Part shown: positions 8,914 through 16,254 of the stretch, piece by piece
Layout: every line of letters begins with the position of its first letter
Numbering within the stretch: position 1 is the first letter of the stretch
Assembly (NCBI RefSeq): GCF_027483985.1
Contig: NZ_JAIXTJ010000020.1
Coordinates: 62,001-126,000 of the forward strand
Length of the DNA: 64,000 bases
Direction of reading: 5' to 3'
Source of the DNA: Flavobacterium sp.
GTDB taxonomy: Bacteria > Bacteroidota > Bacteroidia > Flavobacteriales > Flavobacteriaceae
Notes under the pieces: generated by a model
What the model was told of the DNA's origin: nothing
The model's database searches: none
What the model saw: only the letters and a program-made list of their open reading frames with translations
Translations under genes and position numbers: made by a program

Positions 8914-9822
8914 CTATTTTTTCTCTGCTATTCTTAACTTTGCGCTTCTAGCTCGGTTATTTATTTTTATTTCTTCTTCGGTTGGAACGATTAATTTTCC
9001 TATTAATTTGAAAGGCACTGAAAAATTTCCGAAGAAATCGCGTTCTGGTTCACCTTCAAACATTCCGTTTTTCATAAATCTTTTTACCAATCTATCTTCT
9101 AAAGAATGATAGGAAATCACGCTTAATCTTCCGCCAGGCTTCAATACTTCTAAAGATTGCTCTAGAAATTCTTTTAAAACATCCATTTCTTGATTCACCT
9201 CAATTCTAATAGCTTGATAGATTTGAGCCAAAATTTTATTTTTAAATTGATCAGGCAAGAATCGCTGCAAAACCAATTTTAATTCATCTGTTGTATCAAT
9301 AGATTTTATTTCTCTTGCTTCAATAATTGTTCTTGCTAATGCTGGAGCAACTTTTAATTCGCCATAATCAAGAAAAACTCTTTTTAAATTGACATCGTCG
9401 TATTCATTGATAATTTTATGAGCATTCAATTCGTTTTTCTTACTCATTCTCATATCTAAATCGGCATCAAAACGCGTTGAAAAACCTCTTTCTGGAACAT
9501 CAAATTGGTGTGATGAAACCCCTAAATCAGCTAAAATTCCGTCTACTTGTTTGATTCCGTGAAATCTTAAAAAGCGTTTGATGTATCTAAAATTTTCTTT
9601 TATCAAAGTGAAGCGTTCATCAGGCAAAGCATTTTCCCAAGCATCTTCATCTTGATCAAACGCAAACAATTTTCCGTTAACACCAAGACGACTCAAAATT
9701 TCTTTTGAATGTCCGCCACCGCCAAAAGTGACATCTACATAAACACCATCAGGAATACAATTTAAACCGTCAACTGTTTCTTTTAATAATACTGGATTAT
9801 GATATTCCATTGTCGTCGTCAT
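8914..9822 (-). CDS. rsmH: RsmH (MraW), 16S rRNA m4C1402 N4-methyltransferase
   Basis: RsmH methylates N4 of C1402 in the ribosomal P site using S-adenosylmethionine. The 302-residue product has the family opening YHNPVLLKETV, the SAM loop DVTFGGGGHS near residue 30, the GILADLGVSSHQ block, and the C-terminal ISYHSLEDRLVKRF motif. The first ATG (9820-9822) gives MTTTMEYHNP and overlaps mraZ by 26 bases. The ATG four codons later is equally plausible. The order mraZ-rsmH-ftsL is the standard 5' part of the dcw cluster. Confidence 0.95.
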   Translation of the reverse strand: MTTTMEYHNPVLLKETVDGLNCIPDGVYVDVTFGGGGHSKEILSRLGVNGKLFAFDQDEDAWENALPDERFTLIKENFRYIKRFLRFHGIKQVDGILADLGVSSHQFDVPERGFSTRFDADLDMRMSKKNELNAHKIINEYDDVNLKRVFLDYGELKVAPALARTIIEAREIKSIDTTDELKLVLQRFLPDQFKNKILAQIYQAIRIEVNQEMDVLKEFLEQSLEVLKPGGRLSVISYHSLEDRLVKRFMKNGMFEGEPERDFFGNFSVPFKLIGKLIVPTEEEIKINNRARSAKLRIAEKK

Positions 9823-10270
9823 TTACATTTCCCATTACGTCCTCTGCCAAATCAGCAAAATCACCAACAGAATCATCGATTGCTTTTTCGTATAAATCTT
9901 TATCCCAAATTTCCACGATATTGACGGCCGATGACAGCACAATATCTTTAGTAATTTGAGCAAAATTTGCTAAATCTTTTGGAACAAGAAGACGTCCCAA
10001 ATTATCAATTTCAACCACTTTAACACCTGCTTGAAAACGACGAATGAAGTCGTTATTTTTCTTTACAAACTTGTTAAGCTTATTGACTTTTTGCATCATT
10101 AAATTCCACTCTGCCATAGGATAAAGTTCCAAACAAGGCTGAAAAACAGAACGTTTCAAGACAAATCCGTCTTGAAGCGAAGGCGCAAGTTGCTTCTTCA
10201 AAGGTGCAGGCAAAAGTAGCCTTCCTTTGATGTCAACCTTACATTCGTATGTTCCGATTAATGAGTTCAA
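9797..10270 (-). CDS. mraZ: MraZ, dcw-cluster transcriptional regulator
   Basis: MraZ is a ring-forming DNA-binding protein with two AbrB/SpoVT-like half domains. In E. coli it binds repeats in its own promoter and represses the dcw genes. The 157-residue product shows both halves: GTYECKVDIKGRLLLPAPLK (residues 6-25) and VVEIDNLGRLLVPKDL about 75 residues later. An in-frame TAG precedes the TTG at 10268-10270 and the next internal ATG is far too late, so TTG is the start. The gene heads the dcw operon and has MraZ-type boxes just upstream. Confidence 0.93.
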   Translation of the reverse strand: MNSLIGTYECKVDIKGRLLLPAPLKKQLAPSLQDGFVLKRSVFQPCLELYPMAEWNLMMQKVNKLNKFVKKNNDFIRRFQAGVKVVEIDNLGRLLVPKDLANFAQITKDIVLSSAVNIVEIWDKDLYEKAIDDSVGDFADLAEDVMGNVNDDDNGIS

Positions 10271-10295
10271 CTAATTAGTATTTAATGATAATGAG

Positions 10296-10303
10296 CAAAA
10301 ATA
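10296..10303 (-). promoter_or_regulatory. -7 box of the mraZ/dcw promoter
   Basis: On the minus strand this reads TATTTTTG, matching the Bacteroidota consensus TAnnTTTG. It lies 25 bases upstream of the mraZ TTG. A TTG triplet that could serve as -33 lies within the MraZ boxes at 10329-10331. Confidence 0.55.
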
Positions 10304-10313
10304 TAAAATAATT

Positions 10314-10360
10314 CCCCACATTTTACCACAAAACCCCACTTTGTTAATAAGTTTTACCAC
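10314..10360 (-). promoter_or_regulatory. MraZ-type operator: repeated GTGGGG/GTGGT boxes upstream of mraZ
   Basis: On the minus strand three boxes, GTGGGG, GTGGT and GTGGGG (10339-10334, 10329-10325, 10319-10314), start exactly 10 bases apart. A fourth box, GTGGT, lies at 10360-10356. E. coli MraZ binds TGGGN direct repeats with 5-base spacers, also a 10-base period. The boxes sit just upstream of the -7 box, where bound MraZ would block RNA polymerase. Autoregulation here is my inference. Confidence 0.7.
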
Positions 10361-10731
10361 TTTTGAAAAAATATTAATCACTTTCAACCTGAAGGCTATT
10401 TGCATAATAATTAACAAAACATTTAGAATCGTTGATATACTGCAATAAATTGACAATCAATTGAATTAAGTTGCGAAAAATTTAATAAATTTTTAATTTT
10501 ATAAAATTCAAAAACCAGCAAATTTGTTTGTTGAAAAGTCAAATCCTATTGAATATTTTACAGAAATAAATCCGTCAGGAAAATTTTAAAAAAGCAACTA
10601 AACTGTTCCGTTTTGTGGTAGTTTTTATAAATTAGAAAAGGAAGTAAAGAGAGAAAAATCGTTGTGTAATACTTTAATATTGCTAAAATTTATGTAGGTT
10701 TGTAACAATTGAAAAAAGAAGCCAAAATACT
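10361..10731. other. Intergenic region between mraZ and the hydrolase gene
   Basis: This AT-rich stretch lies between the divergent mraZ and hydrolase genes. Apart from the -7 box at 10695 I find no RNA gene, repeat or convincing frame. A 61-codon minus-strand frame at 10271-10456 covers the mraZ control region and is not credible as a gene. Confidence 0.5.
10695..10702 (+). promoter_or_regulatory. -7 box upstream of the alpha/beta hydrolase gene
   Basis: TAGGTTTG fits TAnnTTTG and lies 29 bases before the ATG at 10732. No well-spaced -33 TTG is obvious. Confidence 0.4.
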
Positions 10732-11496
10732 ATGGATTTAACTGCAGTAAAAGACAAAAAATACAATTATATTGAAGTTGGAGAAGGAACTCCAATCGTC
10801 ATTCTACACGGATTAATGGGAGGATTAAGTAACTTTGAAGGCGTTGCCAATTATTTCTCTACCAAAGGTTACAAAATTGTAATTCCGGAGTTACCGCTAT
10901 ATACCCAAAATATTTTGAAAACCAACGTAAAAGCTTTTGCAAAATATGTAAAAGATTTTATTACCTACAAAGGATTTGACCGCGTAATTTTATTAGGAAA
11001 TTCACTTGGCGGACACATTGCATTGTATCACACAAAAATGTATCCTGAAAAAGTAGCCGGATTAATAATCACAGGTAGTTCAGGACTTTATGAAAGCGCA
11101 ATGGGTGACAGTTATCCTAAAAGAGGTGATTATGAATACATAAAAAATAAAGCAGAAGCCGTTTTTTATGATCCGAAAGTAGCTACAAAAGAAATTGTTG
11201 ACGAAGTATTTGCTGTTGTAAATGATCGTATTAAAGTTATAAAAACGCTTACGATTGCAAAAAGCGCTATTCGTCATAATATGGCTAAAGATTTGCCAAA
11301 AATGCACGTGAAAACTTGTTTAATTTGGGGTAAAAATGATGCCGTTACGCCGCCTGAAGTTGCAGAAGAATTTAATAAACTGATGCCAAATTCAGATTTA
11401 TACTGGATTGATAAATGTGGACACGCTGCAATGATGGAACATCCAGATGAGTTCAATCGCATAGTTGAAAACTGGTTGACAAAAGAGCATTTGTAA
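10732..11496 (+). CDS. Alpha/beta-fold hydrolase
   Basis: This is a cytoplasmic hydrolase of 254 residues without a signal peptide. It has the oxyanion loop ILHGLMGG at 24-31 and the nucleophile elbow GNSLGG with S91. Asp in WGKNDAVTPP and His in CGHAAMMEHP complete the triad. The fold covers esterases, lipases and C-C hydrolases, and the sequence does not reveal the substrate. It lies 36 bases upstream of engB on the same strand, so the two are probably co-transcribed. Confidence 0.88.
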   Translation: MDLTAVKDKKYNYIEVGEGTPIVILHGLMGGLSNFEGVANYFSTKGYKIVIPELPLYTQNILKTNVKAFAKYVKDFITYKGFDRVILLGNSLGGHIALYHTKMYPEKVAGLIITGSSGLYESAMGDSYPKRGDYEYIKNKAEAVFYDPKVATKEIVDEVFAVVNDRIKVIKTLTIAKSAIRHNMAKDLPKMHVKTCLIWGKNDAVTPPEVAEEFNKLMPNSDLYWIDKCGHAAMMEHPDEFNRIVENWLTKEHL

Positions 11497-11532
11497 GATT
11501 AATTGATACTCCAATGTATCTAAAAAGACACT

Positions 11533-12153
11533 ATGAAAATTACTACCGCCGAATTTATAATTAGTAATTCAGATGTAAGCAAATGCCCATTAGAGCGTTT
11601 ACCTGAATATGCATTTATTGGTCGTTCCAATGTTGGAAAATCATCTTTGATTAATATGTTGACCAATCATAAAAATTTGGCAAAAACATCAGGAAAACCC
11701 GGAAAAACACAGTTAATCAATCACTTTAAAATCAATTCTAATTGGTTCTTGGTAGATTTACCTGGTTATGGTTATGCACGAGTTTCAAAAAAAACTAAAG
11801 AAGTTTTTCAAGAATTCATTACCGATTATTTTGAACAAAGAGAACAATTGGTTTGTGCTTTTGTATTAATCGATATCCGATTGGAAGCACAAAAAATTGA
11901 CTTAGAATTTATAGAATATTTGGGTGAAACTGAAGTTCCGTTTTGTATTATTTTCACCAAAGCTGATAAAATCAGTAAAGGAAAAGTCGCCGCTCATATT
12001 GCGGCTTATCGTAAAGAATTATTAGCCAACAACTGGGAAGAAATGCCACAACATTTTGTAACCTCATCAACTGAAGGAACCGGAAAAGAGGAACTTTTAG
12101 AATTTATTGATGGTGTTAATCAAGATGTTTTTAAAGATATGAATGAGTTTTAA
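11533..12153 (+). CDS. engB: EngB/YihA/YsxC ribosome-biogenesis GTPase
   Basis: EngB is an essential GTPase that assists late assembly of the 50S subunit. The 206-residue single-domain protein has the G1 loop GRSNVGKSSL near residue 31, the G3 region DLPGYGYARV near 77, G4 TKAD and a G5 TSS segment. It follows the hydrolase gene closely. Its stop codon lies in a perfect hairpin shared with the convergent gldC gene. Confidence 0.95.
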   Translation: MKITTAEFIISNSDVSKCPLERLPEYAFIGRSNVGKSSLINMLTNHKNLAKTSGKPGKTQLINHFKINSNWFLVDLPGYGYARVSKKTKEVFQEFITDYFEQREQLVCAFVLIDIRLEAQKIDLEFIEYLGETEVPFCIIFTKADKISKGKVAAHIAAYRKELLANNWEEMPQHFVTSSTEGTGKEELLEFIDGVNQDVFKDMNEF

Positions 12154-12186
12154 AAAAAATGGTTCGCAATTGCGAACCATTTTTTT
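12153..12186. terminator. Bidirectional intrinsic terminator between engB and gldC
   Basis: A perfect dyad of TGGTTCGCAA with TTGCGAACCA is flanked by an A run and a T run. It overlaps the stop codons of both convergent genes. Confidence 0.9.
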
Positions 12187-12520
12187 ATCCTTTTAATTCT
12201 AACTTCTCTGCGAAGTAATCAGTGAAATCTCGCATTGTCGAAGCCATTTTTTCATCTTGCGTAGCTCTCTCAAAAGTATCAGCCATAGCAACTAATGTTT
12301 GATGAAAAAAGATTTTCATTTCATCTACAGGCATGTCTTTTGTCCACAAATCAATACGCAACGTTTCTTTGGTATTACTATCCCAAATTGATAAAAGCAT
12401 TGCTTTAGCTTCTTCTAAATCAACACCACCATCTTGTGCTGTCCAAGTTAACTTTTCGGGAACACGATTTTCATCTAGCTCAACAACAAATTTTATTTCG
12501 GAAGTTATATTTTTACTCAT
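12185..12520 (-). CDS. gldC: GldC, gliding-motility protein
   Basis: GldC is a small protein of 111 residues. In Flavobacterium johnsoniae loss of GldC impairs gliding, and gldC lies directly downstream of gldB. The product has no signal peptide or membrane helix and shows the family pattern KITSEI-like opening, PEKLTWTAQDGG, and a C-terminal DYFAEKLELKG. Its biochemical role is unknown; a cytoplasmic location is my reading of the sequence. It overlaps the end of gldB by 8 bases, so the two are translationally coupled. Confidence 0.9.
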   Translation of the reverse strand: MSKNITSEIKFVVELDENRVPEKLTWTAQDGGVDLEEAKAMLLSIWDSNTKETLRIDLWTKDMPVDEMKIFFHQTLVAMADTFERATQDEKMASTMRDFTDYFAEKLELKG

Positions 12521-13481
12521 TTTTTTTAGGTTTATATTTAGATAATTCGAATATATCTTTTTCGTTCATTTTAATTAAATCTTGAACGGAAACTTTAGGA
12601 TTGTTTTCCATAAAAGAACGCACAATTTGCCATCCAACCCATTGCCCAATTCTTCCTGGCGATTCGTTATCGATTTCAAGATAAAACTTTGAAAAAGGTG
12701 CCAAGTTTATAAAACGATTAGGCAATTTAGAATCCGAACTGTATAAAAGTTTATCGTTTATAAAGTACTCCCAAATGTAACTTTCGTTTTCCTTACTCCA
12801 TTTAATTTGATCTTCGGTATAGCCAATTTTTTCAGCATCGGTATATTCTGGCAGCAGTATGTCTTTTAAATAAAGTTCCTTTCCAGAATTAATCATTAAA
12901 GAAAGTAAATCTTTGTCTTTAGGAGCAGGTAAAACACCAAAAGCAAAACTAGAAACAATATCAGGAACCATTTGTCGTTCTTCAAAGTTTTGTCTTAAAT
13001 AAGCTGGAAACTCGCTATAAAACTTATGCTCTTTCCCTAAGTACAATTCTAAAGCGATCACTAGTTTGTCATTGGCATAAATCGCTTTGTTATTATTATC
13101 CATTTCTGAAATTACCGTATAAATAGTTGGCGTTTTTATAGTTGGAAAATAATATTTAATGTGTTTGAACAAATCCTCAATTTCCGATTGTTGTTTTCCG
13201 AAATTCTTATACTTTTTTTCAACCTCTTGATACAATTCCCTCCATTGCGGATGCTTCATTTTATCAATCCAAACCGCATCTGGTGTACCTTCTGGAAAAA
13301 AGTCGGGATATTCATTTTTTACATTGGCTAACTCTTCAGGTTTTGCATCAAAAAAAGCTTGCTCGAAACGAACGACTTTCATTTCGACAGGAATTTCTTC
13401 TACTGCCTTTTCTACCTTACTTTTGTTATCACAAGAAAAAAGTAAAAGACTAATTGTTACTACATAAAAATATTTTTTCAT
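12513..13481 (-). CDS. gldB: GldB, gliding-motility lipoprotein
   Basis: GldB is a membrane lipoprotein required for gliding in F. johnsoniae. The 322-residue product has a lipoprotein signal with lipobox LLFSC (Cys near residue 16), then an acidic soluble domain. Blocks such as RFEQAFFDAKPEEL and the C-terminal PGRIGQWVGWQIVRSFMENN match what I recall of GldB. The latter stretch is reminiscent of DUF2268-type peptidase-like folds, but I see no HExxH motif, so I make no catalytic claim. A TATATTTG box lies upstream, and gldC overlaps downstream. Confidence 0.9.
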   Translation of the reverse strand: MKKYFYVVTISLLLFSCDNKSKVEKAVEEIPVEMKVVRFEQAFFDAKPEELANVKNEYPDFFPEGTPDAVWIDKMKHPQWRELYQEVEKKYKNFGKQQSEIEDLFKHIKYYFPTIKTPTIYTVISEMDNNNKAIYANDKLVIALELYLGKEHKFYSEFPAYLRQNFEERQMVPDIVSSFAFGVLPAPKDKDLLSLMINSGKELYLKDILLPEYTDAEKIGYTEDQIKWSKENESYIWEYFINDKLLYSSDSKLPNRFINLAPFSKFYLEIDNESPGRIGQWVGWQIVRSFMENNPKVSVQDLIKMNEKDIFELSKYKPKKNE

Positions 13482-13501
13482 ACTTTATTTTAATATTTTT
13501 G

Positions 13502-13509
13502 CAAATATA
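13502..13509 (-). promoter_or_regulatory. -7 box of the gldBC promoter
   Basis: Read on the minus strand it is TATATTTG, 20 bases from the gldB ATG. A possible -33 TTG lies at 13534-13536. Confidence 0.55.
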
Positions 13510-13519
13510 CATTGAAGTC

Positions 13520-13620
13520 GTTTAAACTTTTTTCAATTGGCTGTAAAATTGTATTTTTATTCCATATTTAAACTTTTTTTAATTCCGTAGCACAACTATG
13601 CAATGAAAAAAAGTTTAAAT
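13520..13620. repeat. Inverted and direct TTTAAACTTTTTT repeats between gldB and nadE
   Basis: The word TTTAAACTTTTTT occurs at about 13521 and 13568, and its complement occurs at 13606-13620. The last two form a near-perfect 14-15 base dyad with a loop of about 25 bases. It could be a cruciform, a regulator site or a transcript hairpin for the divergent gldBC and nadE genes. Confidence 0.6.
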
Positions 13621-13697
13621 CTGAAACAAAAACCCTAATTTTTCGCTTCAATCAAAAAAGTATAAATGACTTAAAATTCTTAATTCATCTCTAAACT

Positions 13698-14504
13698 ATG
13701 GCTAAAAAAAGCACAATTCAAGTAGAAAAAGTAAACGAACACATAGTTAGTTGGTTAAAAACTTATGCTGATAACGCAAAAGTTAATGGTTTTGTTGTGG
13801 GAATTTCTGGCGGCGTTGATTCTGCTGTAACTTCAACGCTATGCGCACAAACAGGATTAACAACCTTTTGTATTGAAATGCCAATACATCAAGCTCCAAA
13901 TCAAGTTAGTAGAGGACGCGAACATATAGAACAACTTATGGATCGTTTTCCAAATGTAAAAAGAGCTGAAGCAGATTTAACGCCAGTTTATGACACCTTT
14001 AAAACACAAATGCCATTAAGTGATAATGAAGCAAAATACCATTTAGCTTTAGCAAATACAAGAGCGCGTTTGAGAATGACTACTTTATATTATTTTGCAG
14101 GCATTCACGGCTTATTAGTTGCAGGAACAGGAAATAAAGTAGAAGATTTTGGTGTTGGATTTTATACTAAATATGGCGATGGCGGCGTTGATTTGAGTCC
14201 GATAGCTGATTTAATGAAAAGTGATGTTTATGAACTTGGTTCTTACTTAAAAATTCCAGAATCTATTCAAAACGCGGCTCCAACAGATGGTTTGTTTGGT
14301 GACAATAGAACTGACGAACAACAACTTGGTGCAAGTTATGATGAATTAGAATGGGCAATGCTCGAAAAAGCGGGTGAAAATGCACCCTCAGAATATACTG
14401 ATAGAAAAAAAGAAGTTTTAGAAATCTATACTAGGTTAAATTTCGTAAATAGTCACAAGATGAATCCGATACCGGTATGCGAAATCCCAAAAATGTATAA
14501 ATAA
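13698..14504 (+). CDS. nadE: NadE, ammonia-dependent NAD+ synthetase
   Basis: NadE makes NAD+ from deamido-NAD+, ATP and ammonia. The 268-residue single-domain enzyme has the PP-loop SGGVDS at 37-42 and no N-terminal glutaminase domain, so it belongs to the NH3-dependent class. Conserved blocks include GTGNKVEDFGVGFYTKYGDG and DLSPIADLMKSDVYEL. It is divergent from gldB. As I recall, nadE also neighbours gldBC in other flavobacteria. Confidence 0.93.
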   Translation: MAKKSTIQVEKVNEHIVSWLKTYADNAKVNGFVVGISGGVDSAVTSTLCAQTGLTTFCIEMPIHQAPNQVSRGREHIEQLMDRFPNVKRAEADLTPVYDTFKTQMPLSDNEAKYHLALANTRARLRMTTLYYFAGIHGLLVAGTGNKVEDFGVGFYTKYGDGGVDLSPIADLMKSDVYELGSYLKIPESIQNAAPTDGLFGDNRTDEQQLGASYDELEWAMLEKAGENAPSEYTDRKKEVLEIYTRLNFVNSHKMNPIPVCEIPKMYK

Positions 14505-14589
14505 TTAATTAACATTGATAATCAATTATTTGCATTTTTTTATTAATTTTACAAATAAGTTTAATATTTAGACCCTAAAATTTTGAATT

Positions 14590-15219
14590 ATGATAAATGT
14601 ATGTCTTGCCGATAATTACCCTGTAGTACATTATGGAGTTAAATCATATTTTAAAGACCATCCTGAGATCAGTGTGGTTTCTAATGTAGGCAGTTTTTTT
14701 ATGGTTCCAGATGCTTTGAGAAATAAAGAGATAAATGTTTTAGTTATCGATCTTGAGCTTGACGGACTAAAAAGTATTTATGAATTAAAAGCCATTATAA
14801 AAAATTTTCCAAATACTAAAGTTCTTGTATTTACTAGTTTGAATGAGCAAATTTATGCGCCTAATGCTATCAAAGCCGGAGTTGCAGGATTCGTTCACAA
14901 ATCATCGAAACTTGAAACTCTTGGAACAACAATTATAAGAGTACATCAAGGAATCATTATGCTAAGTGATAGTATTAAACGAAATCTTGCCTTAATTGCT
15001 AAACAAAATAAAAGCGAACGCCTATACAGAAAATTATCTAATAGAGAAATTGAAGTACTACGTTATTTATGTGACGGAAAGAAAAACAATGAAATCTCAA
15101 AAGTTTTAGGACTAAACGAAAAAACAATTTCAACTTACAAATTAAGACTTTTACAGAAATTAAATGTTACTAATTTAGTGGACTTGGTTAATAAAGCTAA
15201 AACCCTCGATATTGTGTAA
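14590..15219 (+). CDS. Orphan NarL/LuxR-family response regulator
   Basis: The 209-residue protein has an N-terminal receiver domain (about 1-120) and a C-terminal LuxR-type helix-turn-helix (about 145-205). The phosphoacceptor is D54, with T82 and K104 also conserved. The usual acidic pair near the N-terminus reads D8-N9 instead of Asp-Asp. No kinase gene is adjacent, so its partner is unknown. A strong terminator follows. Confidence 0.88.
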   Translation: MINVCLADNYPVVHYGVKSYFKDHPEISVVSNVGSFFMVPDALRNKEINVLVIDLELDGLKSIYELKAIIKNFPNTKVLVFTSLNEQIYAPNAIKAGVAGFVHKSSKLETLGTTIIRVHQGIIMLSDSIKRNLALIAKQNKSERLYRKLSNREIEVLRYLCDGKKNNEISKVLGLNEKTISTYKLRLLQKLNVTNLVDLVNKAKTLDIV

Positions 15220-15246
15220 TATAATACATCAGATTTTAGAAATAGT

Positions 15247-15284
15247 AAAAAAGCTCAAATTTCGCTATGAAGTTTGAGCTTTTT
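15247..15284. terminator. Terminator between the response regulator and the DOMON gene
   Basis: AAAAGCTCAAA and TTTGAGCTTTT form a stem with A and T flanks. It serves the plus-strand regulator and probably also the convergent DOMON gene. Confidence 0.85.
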
Positions 15285-15306
15285 AACTGGATAATAAGTA
15301 ATTAAC

Positions 15307-16053
15307 TCACTCTAAAACAACCCTTTTCCAAGCTTTATCTTCTCCATCTTGCAATTCAAAAAGATAGATTCCAGATTGTAGATCAGCTAAATTAATTTCA
15401 TTTTCTTCTTTTTTACCATCAAGAGTAATTGTTTTAACTAAACTACCTGAGTGAGTATAAATACTAATTTTCTCTAAAGTAGTTTTAGTCTTTACAATAA
15501 AAGTGCCAGTTGAAGGATTTGGATAAATACTTGAGGATTTCAACGAAAAGTCTTCATTAGACAAAACAAATCTATTTAATGCAGCCGTACCATGTGGATT
15601 GGCGCCGTGATACCCAAATGTTGTATTTTCACCAACTGCAAATATGATTTGAATTCCAGATGAATTATTGGTAAATGTGTAATCACCGGCAGAAACCAAT
15701 GTTCTGGTAGCCACAACAGTTCTTGTTCCCGACGAAACATTATCTGAAAGAATTGTCCAACTTTGGCTCGTATCAGGTGTAGGTGGATTATGTCCGCCAT
15801 TTGTTTTAAAGTCTCTCTCAGAAGAATCACTCCATATAAACATGTCAATTACTGAATTCATATTATTACCGCCAAAACCAACACCTAGCCATCTATCACT
15901 AGGTCCTTTTAAAGTTAAGGTAACCGTGGTTGGATCCGTGTCAATTTGTATTGTCCTGTTAACAGCACCTAAACTTCTTTCGCCAGTTGAAAATTGTCCA
16001 AATAATGTGGTTACAAACAAAAAGGCTAAAATGTTAAAAATTTTATTTTTCAT
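15307..16053 (-). CDS. Secreted DOMON-domain protein with a T9SS sorting tail
   Basis: The 248-residue protein has three parts. A signal peptide ends near FGQ (residue 20). A domain at about 22-165 resembles DOMON domains, with DRWLGVGFGG, the QSWTILSDN block and FGYHGANPHG. A C-terminal T9SS sorting domain starts at IYPNPSTGTF and ends in WKRVVLE. DOMON domains bind haem or sugars in extracellular proteins; which applies here cannot be read from the sequence. The sorting tail predicts export through the type IX system and attachment or release at the cell surface. It has its own promoter box and terminator. Confidence 0.82.
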   Translation of the reverse strand: MKNKIFNILAFLFVTTLFGQFSTGERSLGAVNRTIQIDTDPTTVTLTLKGPSDRWLGVGFGGNNMNSVIDMFIWSDSSERDFKTNGGHNPPTPDTSQSWTILSDNVSSGTRTVVATRTLVSAGDYTFTNNSSGIQIIFAVGENTTFGYHGANPHGTAALNRFVLSNEDFSLKSSSIYPNPSTGTFIVKTKTTLEKISIYTHSGSLVKTITLDGKKEENEINLADLQSGIYLFELQDGEDKAWKRVVLE

Positions 16054-16074
16054 TTTAATATTATTTTAATTATT

Positions 16075-16082
16075 CAAATATA
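16075..16082 (-). promoter_or_regulatory. -7 box of the DOMON gene
   Basis: It reads TATATTTG on the minus strand, 21 bases from the ATG. Confidence 0.5.
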
Positions 16083-16191
16083 AGGATTTTTTAAACTTAC
16101 ATTTTATTTAAATTATTTTTAAAAATTTATGGAATTAAATTATAGCCAAAAACATGGCTTAAAAAACATTGAGTAAAGGATGAAAATTCCA

Positions 16192-16242
16192 AAAAAAATT
16201 CCAAATTCCAATAGCTAGTTCACTGGAATTTGGAATTTTTAT
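16192..16242 (-). terminator. dnaG terminator
   Basis: A 14-base stem (AATTCCAAATTCCA with its complement) and a loop of about 13 bases lie directly downstream of dnaG, with A/T runs on both sides. Confidence 0.8.
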
Positions 16243-16254
16243 TTTTGGTATTTT

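Noticed and set aside
10271..10456. 61-codon minus-strand frame upstream of mraZ
   Set aside because: It covers the -7 box and the MraZ-type boxes, and its composition is that of AT-rich noncoding DNA.
15576..15848. 90-codon frame within the DOMON gene in another frame
   Set aside because: It is a shadow of a real gene with signal peptide, domain and sorting tail in the main frame.
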